DNA from: Tritrichomonas musculus
Lineage: Eukaryota > Parabasalia > Tritrichomonadida > Tritrichomonadidae
Direction of reading: 5' to 3'
Length of the DNA: 64,000 bases
Assembly (NCBI GenBank): GCA_039105265.1
Contig: JAPFFF010000004.1
Span: 2,480,001-2,544,000 of the forward strand
Position 1 is the stretch's first letter, and each line of letters opens with the position of its first letter. Positions 1 to 9,350 of this stretch are shown piece by piece. The translations under genes and the position numbers were made by a program. The notes under the pieces were generated by a model. The model did no database searches, was not told where the DNA came from, and saw only the letters and a list, made by a program, of their open reading frames with translations.

Positions 1-2
1 TT

Positions 3-677
3 CTGAACAACACACTGAAAGCGAAACTTGCTGTTGAAACTGCATTTGGCATGCTTCACATCCACGAGCACGGAATGATTCACCGTGACCTGAAACTTGA
101 GAACGTTATGGTGAACTACATCTTCGAGGCACAGCTGATTGACTTCGGACTTGCACATGTTGATGCAATGAAGAACACAATGACATCGATGACGAAAGGC
201 ATCGGTACTCTTGCATACATGTCACCAGAGATGTCGAATGAAGAAGAATACGACAACAAGACAGACGTTTACTCATTTGGTGTTCTTCTTTTCGTCCTTT
301 TCACTCGTCGTTTTCCGAAACAAAACTTGAAAGAGAAACTGACGAATAAACCAATCAAATTCCCAGAACCATCACCAGCAATCTCATCGTTCACGATCTC
401 ACTGATCAAGAAGTGCATGTCATTTGAATCACAAAAACGTCCTTCATTTGCAGATATTGTTTCAGAAATGTACAACCACTCATTCAAAATGGCGGAAGGT
501 GTTGATTCAGATATCGTTCTTCATCGTTTCAAAGCATTAAACCGTTTCAGGGCATTGCATAAACGAAGTAAAACGATGCCAGTGAAAGAGCCGTCTCAAC
601 CAAAATCAAATTCAAAATTGCCTCCTCTCGGCAATCGGAAACCGACAGCAAAGCCAGTCATCAAAAAACCAATTTAA
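3..677 (+). CDS. Protein kinase, C-terminal part (5' end outside window)
   Basis: This is the C-terminal two thirds of a Ser/Thr-type protein kinase; the reading frame is open from base 3, so the start lies upstream. The catalytic loop HRDLKLEN, the metal-binding segment IDFGLAH (DFG) and the activation-segment end YMSPEM (APE-like) are all present in order, followed by the DVYSFGVLLFVLFT helix typical of tyrosine-kinase-like (TKL) and related kinases. An unstructured basic, proline-rich tail of about 60 residues follows the domain. It should phosphorylate Ser/Thr, and all visible catalytic residues are intact. Base composition is clearly richer in G+C than the neighbouring DNA, which suggests an expressed gene with optimised codons. 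The stop codon overlaps TAAA, the polyadenylation signal known in trichomonads. Substrate and exact subfamily cannot be told without the N-lobe. Confidence 0.9.
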   Translation: MNNTLKAKLAVETAFGMLHIHEHGMIHRDLKLENVMVNYIFEAQLIDFGLAHVDAMKNTMTSMTKGIGTLAYMSPEMSNEEEYDNKTDVYSFGVLLFVLFTRRFPKQNLKEKLTNKPIKFPEPSPAISSFTISLIKKCMSFESQKRPSFADIVSEMYNHSFKMAEGVDSDIVLHRFKALNRFRALHKRSKTMPVKEPSQPKSNSKLPPLGNRKPTAKPVIKKPI

Positions 678-935
678 ACCGTAAAACTTGCTTAATATTA
701 TGATAAAAAAAAAATGTTGAAACTTAGTATTTAATTTTGTGTTTTTATTTGGTCAGAACGATAAAGAATATCTTAAGATAATAGATATAACAAATAAATG
801 TTTTTGTATTTTAAATAACAGAATAACCTTCTATAATGAAGTATGTAAAAAATTTATAAAAACCGTTTATAAAAAAAAGATTACGTATCATTTATTACCT
901 CGAAACTTATCTCTGATTAAACCTTTAATTAATTT

Positions 936-1931
936 TTACATTTGATCATTCTTTAAGTGGTTTAACATTTGATCATTCTTTAAGTGGTTTAACATTTGAT
1001 CATTCTTTAAGTGGTTTAACATTTGATCATTCTTTAAGTGGTTTAACATTTGATCATTCTTTAAGTGGTTTAACATTTGATCATTCTTTAAGTGGTTTAA
1101 CATTTGATCATTCTTTAAGTGGTTTAACATTTGATCATTCTTTAAGTGGTTTAACATTTGATCATTCTTTAAGTGGTTTAACATTTGATCATTCTTTAAG
1201 TGGTTTAACATTTGATCATTCTTTAAGTGATTTAACATTTGATCATTCTTTAAGTGGTTTAACATTTGATCATTCTTTAAGTGGTTTAACATTTGATCAT
1301 TCTTTAAGTGGTTTAACATTTGATCATTCTTTAAGTGGTTTAACATTTGATCATTCTTTAAGTGGTTTAACATTTGATCATTCTTTAAGTGGTTTAACAT
1401 TTGATCAAACTTTAAGTGGTTTAACATTTGATCATTCTTTAAGTGGTTTAACATTTGATCATTCTTTAAGTGGTTTAACATTTGATCATTCTTTAAGTGG
1501 TTTAACATTTGATCATTCTTTAAGTGGTTTAACATTTGATCATTCTTTAAGTGGTTTAACATTTGATCATTCTTTAAGTGGTTTAACATTTGATCATTCT
1601 TTAAGTGGTTTAACATTTGATCATTCTTTAAGTGGTTTAACATTTGATCATTCTTTAAGTGGTTTAACATTTGATCATTCTTTAAGTGATTTAACATTTG
1701 ATCATTCTTTAAGTGGTTTAACATTTGATCATTCTTTAAGTGGTTTAACATTTGATCATTCTTTAAGTGGTTTAACATTTGATCATTCTTTAAGTGGTTT
1801 AACATTTGATCATTCTTTAAGTGATTTAACATTTGATCATTCTTTAAGTGATTTAACATTTGATCATTCTTTAAGTGATTTAACATTTGATCATTCTTTA
1901 AGTGGTTTAACATTTGATCATTCTTTAAGTG
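936..1931. repeat. 27-bp minisatellite, about 36 copies
   Basis: A tandem array with a 27-bp unit (TTAACATTTGATCATTCTTT plus AAGTGGT) runs for about 1 kb with almost no divergence. Variants are few: GGT to GAT in several units near the right end, and one unit with AAAC for ATTC near 1405. Because the period is divisible by three, one frame on each strand stays open: MLNHLKNDQ repeats on the minus strand (a 370-codon frame, 936-2048, TTG- or ATG-initiated) and LTFDHSLSG repeats on the plus strand. The unit contains the palindrome TGATCA. The minus-strand frame has no recognisable domain before the repeats, so I call this a satellite rather than a gene. Confidence 0.9.
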
Positions 1932-2048
1932 ATTCAACAATCTATTTGATTTCCAAAATAAAACTCTGATTAGATTTCCAAATTTATCTCTGGTTTGACC
2001 TCCAAATGACTTTACTCTTATAATTAAATTTAATTTAAAAAGGATCAT

Positions 2049-2950
2049 ATTTCATTGAGCAATCTTCTTAAGAGTAAAGTGAAATGATTTTTAGATTTCT
2101 TAAGAAAATTTTTTTTGAAAATTTTTTGTCTTTGTTTTATATAATTTTCGAAAATTTTGACTTTATATATTTTTTGTATCGCATGTCATTCAAACAATGC
2201 CTCATTCAGCCTAGTGCTTTCATGTTCTTTTAAATGGCAAAATTAGGCTTGCTTCTTTGAGAATCAATATCAAAAATGCAATTTTTTGATTCTGTTTCTC
2301 AATTATCAGTTTACAAATTTGAAATAGTAGATCTGAAATGTGATATGAAAAAAATTTAAATGTGATATCAATTGCTGAGATCTCAAACATATTTATCTGA
2401 TTTTATAATTGGTATTTCTGATTTAAAAATATTTATAAATAAATAATAGAATGAAAAAATTTTATAAATTTGGACATGTTATATGAAATCAATCATTTTA
2501 AAAGCTAAAAATGAAAATGGCTCATAAAAAAATATCTTATGATTTTTGATCGATAGTTTCTAATTAATTTTTAATGTATTATTAATGAATCTTTGAATGA
2601 TATAAAAAATTAAATACTATGAGAAAACGCGCACTTTTTTTTTTTTTTTTTTTAATATTTGAGACCAAATTACGATCATTTATTTGTCAAAAAGTTTTAT
2701 TGAAATTTTCGATATAAAAATTCTAGCATTTGAGTATATTTCATTTATTGATATCAGAAAGTGAATCAATTATCGATCTGGAGAATCGTTGAATAAAAAG
2801 TAAAATTGATATGAAAAATAAAGGTAATTACTATTAATCTATTTATTTTTATTAACAATTGTATTGTTAATCAAGTCTTTGATTTCTTGATTAGTTGTAT
2901 AATAGGCAGGTGTTTTTCATAAATATAGAATATAACCATAAATGATGATT
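2049..2950. other. AT-rich intergenic DNA, no gene seen
   Basis: About 0.9 kb between the minisatellite and the last ankyrin island. It has a run of about 22 T at 2635-2653 and otherwise short A/T tracts. I see no open frame with protein-like composition on either strand and no inverted repeat worth naming. Confidence 0.6.
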
Positions 2951-2984
2951 TTTAGAACTTGGTTTATCATAAAAAAATGAAAAT

Positions 2985-5893
2985 TTCATCGACAGTTCTT
3001 GGATTAATTCTTTTATGTTGCAATAAAAGACGAATGATCTCCATGTTTTCTTTCTTCACTGCAATGTGTAATGATGTTGTATGAAAATAAATTAAAAGAA
3101 TTTCATCAAAAATAGTTATTTTGTAATTTTATTCAAAAAGTTTATTTTTTTGAATTTGATTAGAAAAAGTTTTGAAATTTCATTAAAAATATTTCAATTG
3201 AAATCCAATTTAAATTTTAAATTTTGCAATTATATTTAAAGATAAATTAAATTTCATTAGAATAATTTAAATAAAATTGAATTGAAAAGGATAAAATTAA
3301 AAATGTAATTAGAAATAATTTGTTGTGAACTTGATTTATATAAAAATAATTTTGAATTGTATTCAAAAAATAAATTGTATGAAACTTGATTTAAAAAAGT
3401 TATTTCGAATTGAATAAAAATATGTTTGTTTTAGAATTTTATCTAAATATTGTATTTGGAAACTTCATTAATCAAATGAATCATTCAAAATTTCATGAAA
3501 AAAATAAAATTTGAAACTTTCTTAAAACATTTGTTTGATAAACATAATTAAAAATAAGTATCCACAAATTTTATAAATTGTTAAAGATTGTAAATTTCAT
3601 TTAAGGTAATGAATTGGAATTACATCAAATAGAAAAAAGTGAAACAAAATTTAAATGATTTTTTAGAAATTAAGTAACTGTTAACATCAAGTTCTTGTCT
3701 TTCTAATAAAAAGCCAATAATATCTATATTTTCATTTTCAACTGCAAAGTGAAGTGCTACTTTATTAAATATTTATGGGTAATTGTATGAAAAAGAATTG
3801 TGTTTTAAAAACGATATTAAAATATTTTTTTATTGAATTTTATAAAAAAAAAAATTATTTGAAAACTTTATGAAAAAGCACTTTGATTTGAATTTTATTA
3901 AATATTTTTTTGTTTTTAAATTCCATTTAAACATGAGTTTGTTGAATTTCATTTGAAAAATAAACTTATAACTTTATTCAAAATAAAGGTATTTAAAACT
4001 TGATGAAATCAATAATTTGTGAATTAGATTAAAAAAAAAATGGATTTGAAATTTGATTAGAAAAGATAGATTTGAAATGTCATTAAAATTTTTTTTTGTA
4101 ATTGAATTAAAAAAAAAAGACTATTTGAAATTGAATAAAATAATTTGGTGAAACGAAATTCAATATATTGAATTTTGAATTAAATTGAAACGGTTAATTG
4201 AAAATTGTATTAATCAACAAAATGATTTGAAATTTCATTAATATAATTTAATTTGAAATCTTATTTATATATTCTTGATGGAATATAATAAGAACAATTG
4301 ATTTTAAAATTGAATAAAAATATTCATTAGGAATTATATGAAAAATAAAAAATTTGTTTAAAATGTATTTGATATTTACATCAGTATTTTGTTTCAATAA
4401 CAATTGTTTCACAATTTCAGTATAATTATTTATAACAGCAACATGCAAAGCTGTTCTATGAAATCAATTTAAATGAAATTTCATCCAAATATTTGATTTG
4501 AAATTAAGTTAAAAAAAATTAATTTATTTGAAATTCTATTTAAAATTATGAGGCTTAAATTGTATTAAAAAATAGTTTATTTTGAATTTCATTAAAAAAT
4601 GTATTTTTTAATTTTATTGGTTTATAAAAAATATGAAATTTCATTTAAAAAAACAGCAAGTCAAATTTCATTAATATATTATTTTCATTGAAATTGAATT
4701 CAAATTATTGATATGAAATGCTATTTAAAATAAAGTGATTAGAAATGAAATAAAATTAACAATATAAGAATTTTATAAAAACAAAGCGTGTTTGTAATTT
4801 TATTTAATTGTTTGAATTAAAAATGTCATTAAAAAAACTATTAGAAATGATATAAAAATGTAAAATGATTAAAAATTGCGATGAAATTAATATCGATTTC
4901 AGGTCTTGCCAATAAACATTTAACAATTTCTGTAAATCCATTTTCTACAGCAATAATCAATGCACTCCTATGAATAAAAAGTAATTCAGAAATTTCATTA
5001 ATAAAAACAAAATTGTGAAATTTGATTAAAAAAAAGTATTTAAAATTTTATGAAAACTCAAATAACAAATTACATGAATAATAATGAATTAAAGATCTCA
5101 TAAATAATAGTTAATTTTGTAATTTCATTTAATCATTTAAATTGTAATTTCATTGAATGAATTGATTTGTAATTGAATGAAAAACGTTTGAATTTTGAAT
5201 TAAATTCAAAATATCGATTTTTGAAATATTATTAATTCTATAAAATTGAAATTCGATTTAAAAAACTTTGTTTGATATGTAATTAAAACAATTTAATATT
5301 AAACTAAATAAAAATAATTGTTTTTGAAATTAGTTTTGAATTAACATCAATGCCTTCGCACTGTAATAAAAGTTGAACAATTTCAAGATTTCCATTTTCA
5401 ATAGCAATGACTAAAGCTGTTTTATTAAAGAGCACAAAAGAAATTTCATTAAACAAATAAAATCATTATAAAATCGTATGAAAACAAAGACTAAGTTTAG
5501 AATTATATAAAAGCAGATTGAATTAAAATTTCATTCAAAAATGAATTAATAAAAACTTCATTAAAAACATTCAAAATTCAAATTTCATTTGAAAATTGAA
5601 TACGAAACGTAATTGAAAAATTTGAGAGTGAACTTGATTAAAATTTTTAAGTTTGTAATTGAATTTAAAACATTTATAATGAAATTACTTTATTAACGAC
5701 AAAAAATCATTTGTAATTCGATTAAAAAAATGATTATTTTGAACATTATTTATCACAAAAAATATTTGAAATTACATTCAAATAAAAAAAATAAGAAATG
5801 TATTTCTTATTGATTTCAATTTTTTGATTTGCTAACAAAAGTCGTACAATATTAATATTTCCTTTTTTAACTGCTGCATGAAAAGCTGTTTTT
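2985..5893 (-). other. Six isolated ankyrin-repeat islands downstream of a DUF3447 gene
   Basis: Reading the minus strand, six single ankyrin repeats follow the DUF3447 frame at about 5893-5803, 5427-5341, 4970-4878, 4462-4372, 3765-3677 and 3075-2985. Each has the shape (N/R)TAL-x-x-AV-x-(N/K)-x-N-x-(E/D)I(V/I)-x-x-LL, for example KTAFHAAVKKGNINIVRLLL and RTALHVAVINNYTEIVKQLL. Starts are 457-697 bp apart, and the DNA between is A/T filler with repeated ATTTCATT(A)n patterns. Three islands are directly preceded by a T-rich tract ending in TAG, as a 3' splice site would be (TTTCTTTATAG, TTTATTCATAG, TTGATTTCATAG), but I find no convincing shared 5' splice motif. They are either exons of one long ankyrin gene with AT-rich introns, unusual for intron-poor parabasalids, or a decaying array of repeat units. 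Confidence 0.65.
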
Positions 5894-5899
5894 TCATTT

Positions 5900-7036
5900 C
5901 TATAAAGAAAAAAAATGATTTGAAATATGTTTTGAATAACATTCATTTAAATCCAACTTTTTTGCTTTCAAGAACAAATCAACCAGCGTCAGATAATTAT
6001 TTTTGCACAGATAATAAAAAACATCATAATTTATTTTCAAATCATCAGGAGAAAATTTATAATTGCGAGATTGAATGCATGTTTTATAAAGTAATTTTTC
6101 ATTGAATTCATTCTGATTCAAAAAGTTCTTTTTGAAATAGTTTGCGATTTTATTTTGATGGCATTTGATTGACTCAATGAAGCATGTCATAAAAGAATTA
6201 TTCGGTGGTTTAATTTGTTTTTCTTCAAGGAAATGAATCAAGTCAGTATTTTGTCCATGAATTGCGTAAATCCAAATTGACGAATTCAATTCAACGTTAT
6301 TCAAATACAAATACTTGAAAATTTGAATTGATCCAAAAAATGCGGAATATTCAATCAACGTTGGATGATGCTTAATGAGAAATTCATTGGTCTCAAAAAT
6401 TGACGGTGTGACAACAGTCGATAAAAGTGAAATGTCACTTTTATTGACATATGATATGAAATCATTGCATAAATCTTTTTGAATTAATTGGCAGACGTAG
6501 GAATCGTTTTGGCCAATTTTTCTCAACTTTTGAAATTCATCAAAATCATAGTTATATTCATTGTTGGTCTTTTCAACTTCTAACCGTAACTTTTCATTCA
6601 AAAAGTCGTGGATTTCAGGATAGAAAAAGTTTGGATAAAATTTCGATTTGAATTTCTCGTTTGAAATGACGCAGGAAATCGAATAATCAGGAATAATTAA
6701 CTTTTCCTCAAAAAGAAAGAGGAGGATTTGTTTATTGTCACTGAAAATATTGAATAAATTGTAATTCGTAAAGTTTTTCTTCATTGAATCTTTGAAAAAA
6801 ATTAAAATTTCTTTGATTTTGCTGAAAAAATCTGGAGTTCGATGGTGATATTTGGATATTTTTGATATTAAAAGAAGAATCTCTTCGATTTCGGATATAT
6901 TGTTGGCTATTTTTTGATTTTCGAAAAAAATAAATAATTGTTGTCGATCTTCTTCAGAGAAAGAATCTTTTTCTATAAAATCAAGAATATTTTTTTGTAT
7001 GGCTTTCATTCGTTTTAAATATTCTCGAACACTCAT
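5900..7036 (-). CDS. DUF3447-type ankyrin-family protein, 378 aa
   Basis: The protein starts MSVREYLKRMKAIQKNILDF; ATG at 7036 is preferred over a TTG-initiated extension to 7087. It has the helical N-terminal layout of the DUF3447/ankyrin families that are hugely expanded in trichomonads: a long charged helical region, then degenerate ankyrin-like helices (HPTLIEYSAFFGSIQIFKYL, GQNTDLIHFLEEKQIKPPNN, and near the end NYLTLVDLFLKAKKLDLN). The open frame stops just after DLN, exactly where the following ankyrin islands stop too, so the apparent C-terminus (SKHISNHFFSL) may be intron or filler and the protein may continue into the islands at 5893 and beyond. Such proteins are presumed protein-binding scaffolds; the partner is unknown. 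Confidence 0.8.
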   Translation of the reverse strand: MSVREYLKRMKAIQKNILDFIEKDSFSEEDRQQLFIFFENQKIANNISEIEEILLLISKISKYHHRTPDFFSKIKEILIFFKDSMKKNFTNYNLFNIFSDNKQILLFLFEEKLIIPDYSISCVISNEKFKSKFYPNFFYPEIHDFLNEKLRLEVEKTNNEYNYDFDEFQKLRKIGQNDSYVCQLIQKDLCNDFISYVNKSDISLLSTVVTPSIFETNEFLIKHHPTLIEYSAFFGSIQIFKYLYLNNVELNSSIWIYAIHGQNTDLIHFLEEKQIKPPNNSFMTCFIESIKCHQNKIANYFKKNFLNQNEFNEKLLYKTCIQSRNYKFSPDDLKINYDVFYYLCKNNYLTLVDLFLKAKKLDLNECYSKHISNHFFSL

Positions 7037-7087
7037 TTTATTTAGTATAAATCTTGTTTTTAAATGGCTTATAAAATATAAATTCAA

Positions 7088-7763
7088 ATTTTGAATTGTT
7101 TACAAAATTAAGGTGGAAATTTGAATAAATTAGATTGAGAAAAGAAAAATAAACAGTTAATAACTAATTTAATATGCACATAAAATGATCATATACATCT
7201 TATACAATAAATAAATACATTCACTTCAAAAAATAACTTAATCTATTTTCTCAAGATAATCATATTTTAGATCATAATCAAGTATAGCTTTGATAATCAA
7301 GTATATATTTGCTTATTATGCATTATTATCGCAAATATTTTTTTTCTAAAAAAGTCTAGTCATTGGAAGATTATATTTTCTCTATTTGTTCAACATTAAA
7401 AGCAAATATATATGCCAGAGTAGATAAAATTAACTGGAATTCAAGCAATTTATTAAAGTTCATCAATTATCAAAAAATGCAATTCCAAAAAATATATACA
7501 TCAATATATTAGTTATCTCTGTTTTTTCGTTTTGCTGTCTTTAATAAGTGTTAATCATTTATTGTTACAAAATTCGCCTCATCTGTAAGCATTCAAGAAA
7601 TTTGAATTGTCAAATGATGATGATTTGGTTCTAAATAAATAAAATATTTTTTATTAATATACTAAAATCTAATTTTTATTATGATTTTTATATCATATAT
7701 AAATATTTGGAGATAAACTAAAAAAGATCTTATGGACAAATATAAATTGAAAAAAATAATTGA
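7088..7763. promoter_or_regulatory. Divergent intergenic region
   Basis: About 0.7 kb separates the divergently transcribed DUF3447 and longin-like genes, so both promoters must lie here. It is AT-rich with no repeat and no open frame of note. I could not pick an initiator motif with confidence. Confidence 0.4.
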
Positions 7764-8987
7764 ATGGAAAGCAAAGAAGATTCCAGTCTCTTTTGCTTTT
7801 GTGTTTTCCATCACCAACCTTTTCAGAGAGGGATTGAAGGTGTAGAGGAAGCATCAATTATTGATCAGTTAATTTATAAATATCCATCATCGCTATCCGA
7901 CAGATCAGTTGAAGATTTTATTAGCGCCATAATCTCTTTATACACATATACCACATTAACATTGCAAGAGAGAAATTTGGATTTTTTAGCATGGTCAAAA
8001 TCGAAAGTTGCCATTCGAACAATTAAAAATCAAGAAGATAAATCTATTTTATTTTTTGTCCTGAGACTTCCTGAGCAATACAGTAATTCATCAATAATTA
8101 AAACGATCGATTACCTAAAAAATGGAATTTTTTTTGCTATTGGGCCAGAAAAAATTTTATTGATTCCAGAGCTAAAAGCATATCTGACAAAGCATGGAAA
8201 TAAAATATGTTCAATATTTAATTCACTTTCTAACTTAAATCCAATTCCCTTTTCATTTATAAATATGTCTAATTGCGAATGGCATAGATCAAGTATAGCG
8301 TCTGTTTTAACTCAAGTGCATATAATGCAAAATTTTCCAGATATATGGGGAATTTCTTGTTTTGTTGATAATCTTCTTCTTGTTTCACATACGGATATTG
8401 ATATTATTCGTCATTTCAATTTTGTTGAAGATTCAAAAAAAGTGACTGTTTATCTTACTAAATCTGATCGTTCAAAACTTATTGATTATCCTCGGTCTAT
8501 TGCGGAAATCCCTGAACTTGAAATGATTGAATCTCTTCTCTTGAAATTTCAATTCAAAAATGTAGTTTTTTATTTACTTTCAAACCCAAAAATTACAGAA
8601 GAAACATTAAAAAATGTCGAACAAATATTAAATCAGATTATTTCAGAAGTATCCGTTGTTTTTCATGATGAAACGAAATTACATTATCCAAAAAACACGC
8701 TTTTTTACAACAGACTCCTCGAAATGCTCAGATGTAGTGGAAAAACAACTAAAGAATTTCAAAAGAATTGTGTTTTTGCTCATGACATGTTTAATCGCCA
8801 TTCCGAATTGAAAGACATTGTACTTAAAAATTCAATTGAATTTTTTGTTGGAATGAATATCGTCAATCTTGAAAACTTTTCTTCTATTAATGAAAACCCA
8901 AAGTTATCTTTGATTGATATGTTCGATGAAACTATAAAAGCGAATCCTGAACTTTTCAGACTTTTACAGAGTTTCAATCTTCAATAA
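7764..8987 (+). CDS. Possible CCZ1/HPS4-like longin protein, 407 aa
   Basis: A 407-residue protein with an ATG start and no signal peptide or membrane span. The N-terminus (about residues 8-70: FCFCVFHHQPFQRGIEGVEEASIIDQLIYKYPSS...) has the pattern of the first longin domain of the CCZ1/INTU/HPS4 group: a short beta strand, a 'G-x-E-E-A-K-I-L-x-Y-P' type segment and then helices. The middle (VTVYLTKSDRSKLIDYPRS) also looks like alternating strands. In that family, partners such as Mon1 or HPS1 make a nucleotide-exchange factor for Rab GTPases on endosomes. This is a pattern match by eye and could be wrong; the rest is an unassigned alpha/beta protein. The stop is followed by an A run at 9004-9026. 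Confidence 0.4.
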   Translation: MESKEDSSLFCFCVFHHQPFQRGIEGVEEASIIDQLIYKYPSSLSDRSVEDFISAIISLYTYTTLTLQERNLDFLAWSKSKVAIRTIKNQEDKSILFFVLRLPEQYSNSSIIKTIDYLKNGIFFAIGPEKILLIPELKAYLTKHGNKICSIFNSLSNLNPIPFSFINMSNCEWHRSSIASVLTQVHIMQNFPDIWGISCFVDNLLLVSHTDIDIIRHFNFVEDSKKVTVYLTKSDRSKLIDYPRSIAEIPELEMIESLLLKFQFKNVVFYLLSNPKITEETLKNVEQILNQIISEVSVVFHDETKLHYPKNTLFYNRLLEMLRCSGKTTKEFQKNCVFAHDMFNRHSELKDIVLKNSIEFFVGMNIVNLENFSSINENPKLSLIDMFDETIKANPELFRLLQSFNLQ

Positions 8988-9350
8988 GAAACTTTTCAAA
9001 TTTAAAAAAAAAAAAAAAAAAAAAAAGCATTTGAGAATTAATTTTTACTAGAAACTCATGTTTAACTTGTTTCTTTATGATGATGTTTGAACTAGGCGTG
9101 TTTGTAATAATTAATAAAATTTCAAAGCTTAATAATCCAACTTAATTTATTGTTATTAGCTCATTATTTCATTTGGAAAAGTTTTTGTAATTCCGTAGTA
9201 TGAAGATAGTTTAAAATAATAGAAATTAAATGTTCTTCAAATAAAATGTTTTCGTTAATAAGGCGTATTACTAAATAAAAGTATATTATAAAAATAAAAG
9301 TATATTATAAAATAAAAAAAAAGTATGAATTGTAAAAATAAAATTTTTAA
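8988..9350. other. Convergent intergenic spacer
   Basis: The 3' ends of two converging genes meet here. It contains a run of about 22 A (9004-9026) and a near-exact direct repeat of AAAAGTATATTATAAAA around 9277-9310. Both genes probably use polyadenylation signals in this spacer. Confidence 0.5.

Noticed and set aside
936-2048. A 370-residue minus-strand protein of MLNHLKNDQ repeats
   Set aside because: Pure satellite translation with no domain and an equally open frame on the other strand; reported as a repeat.
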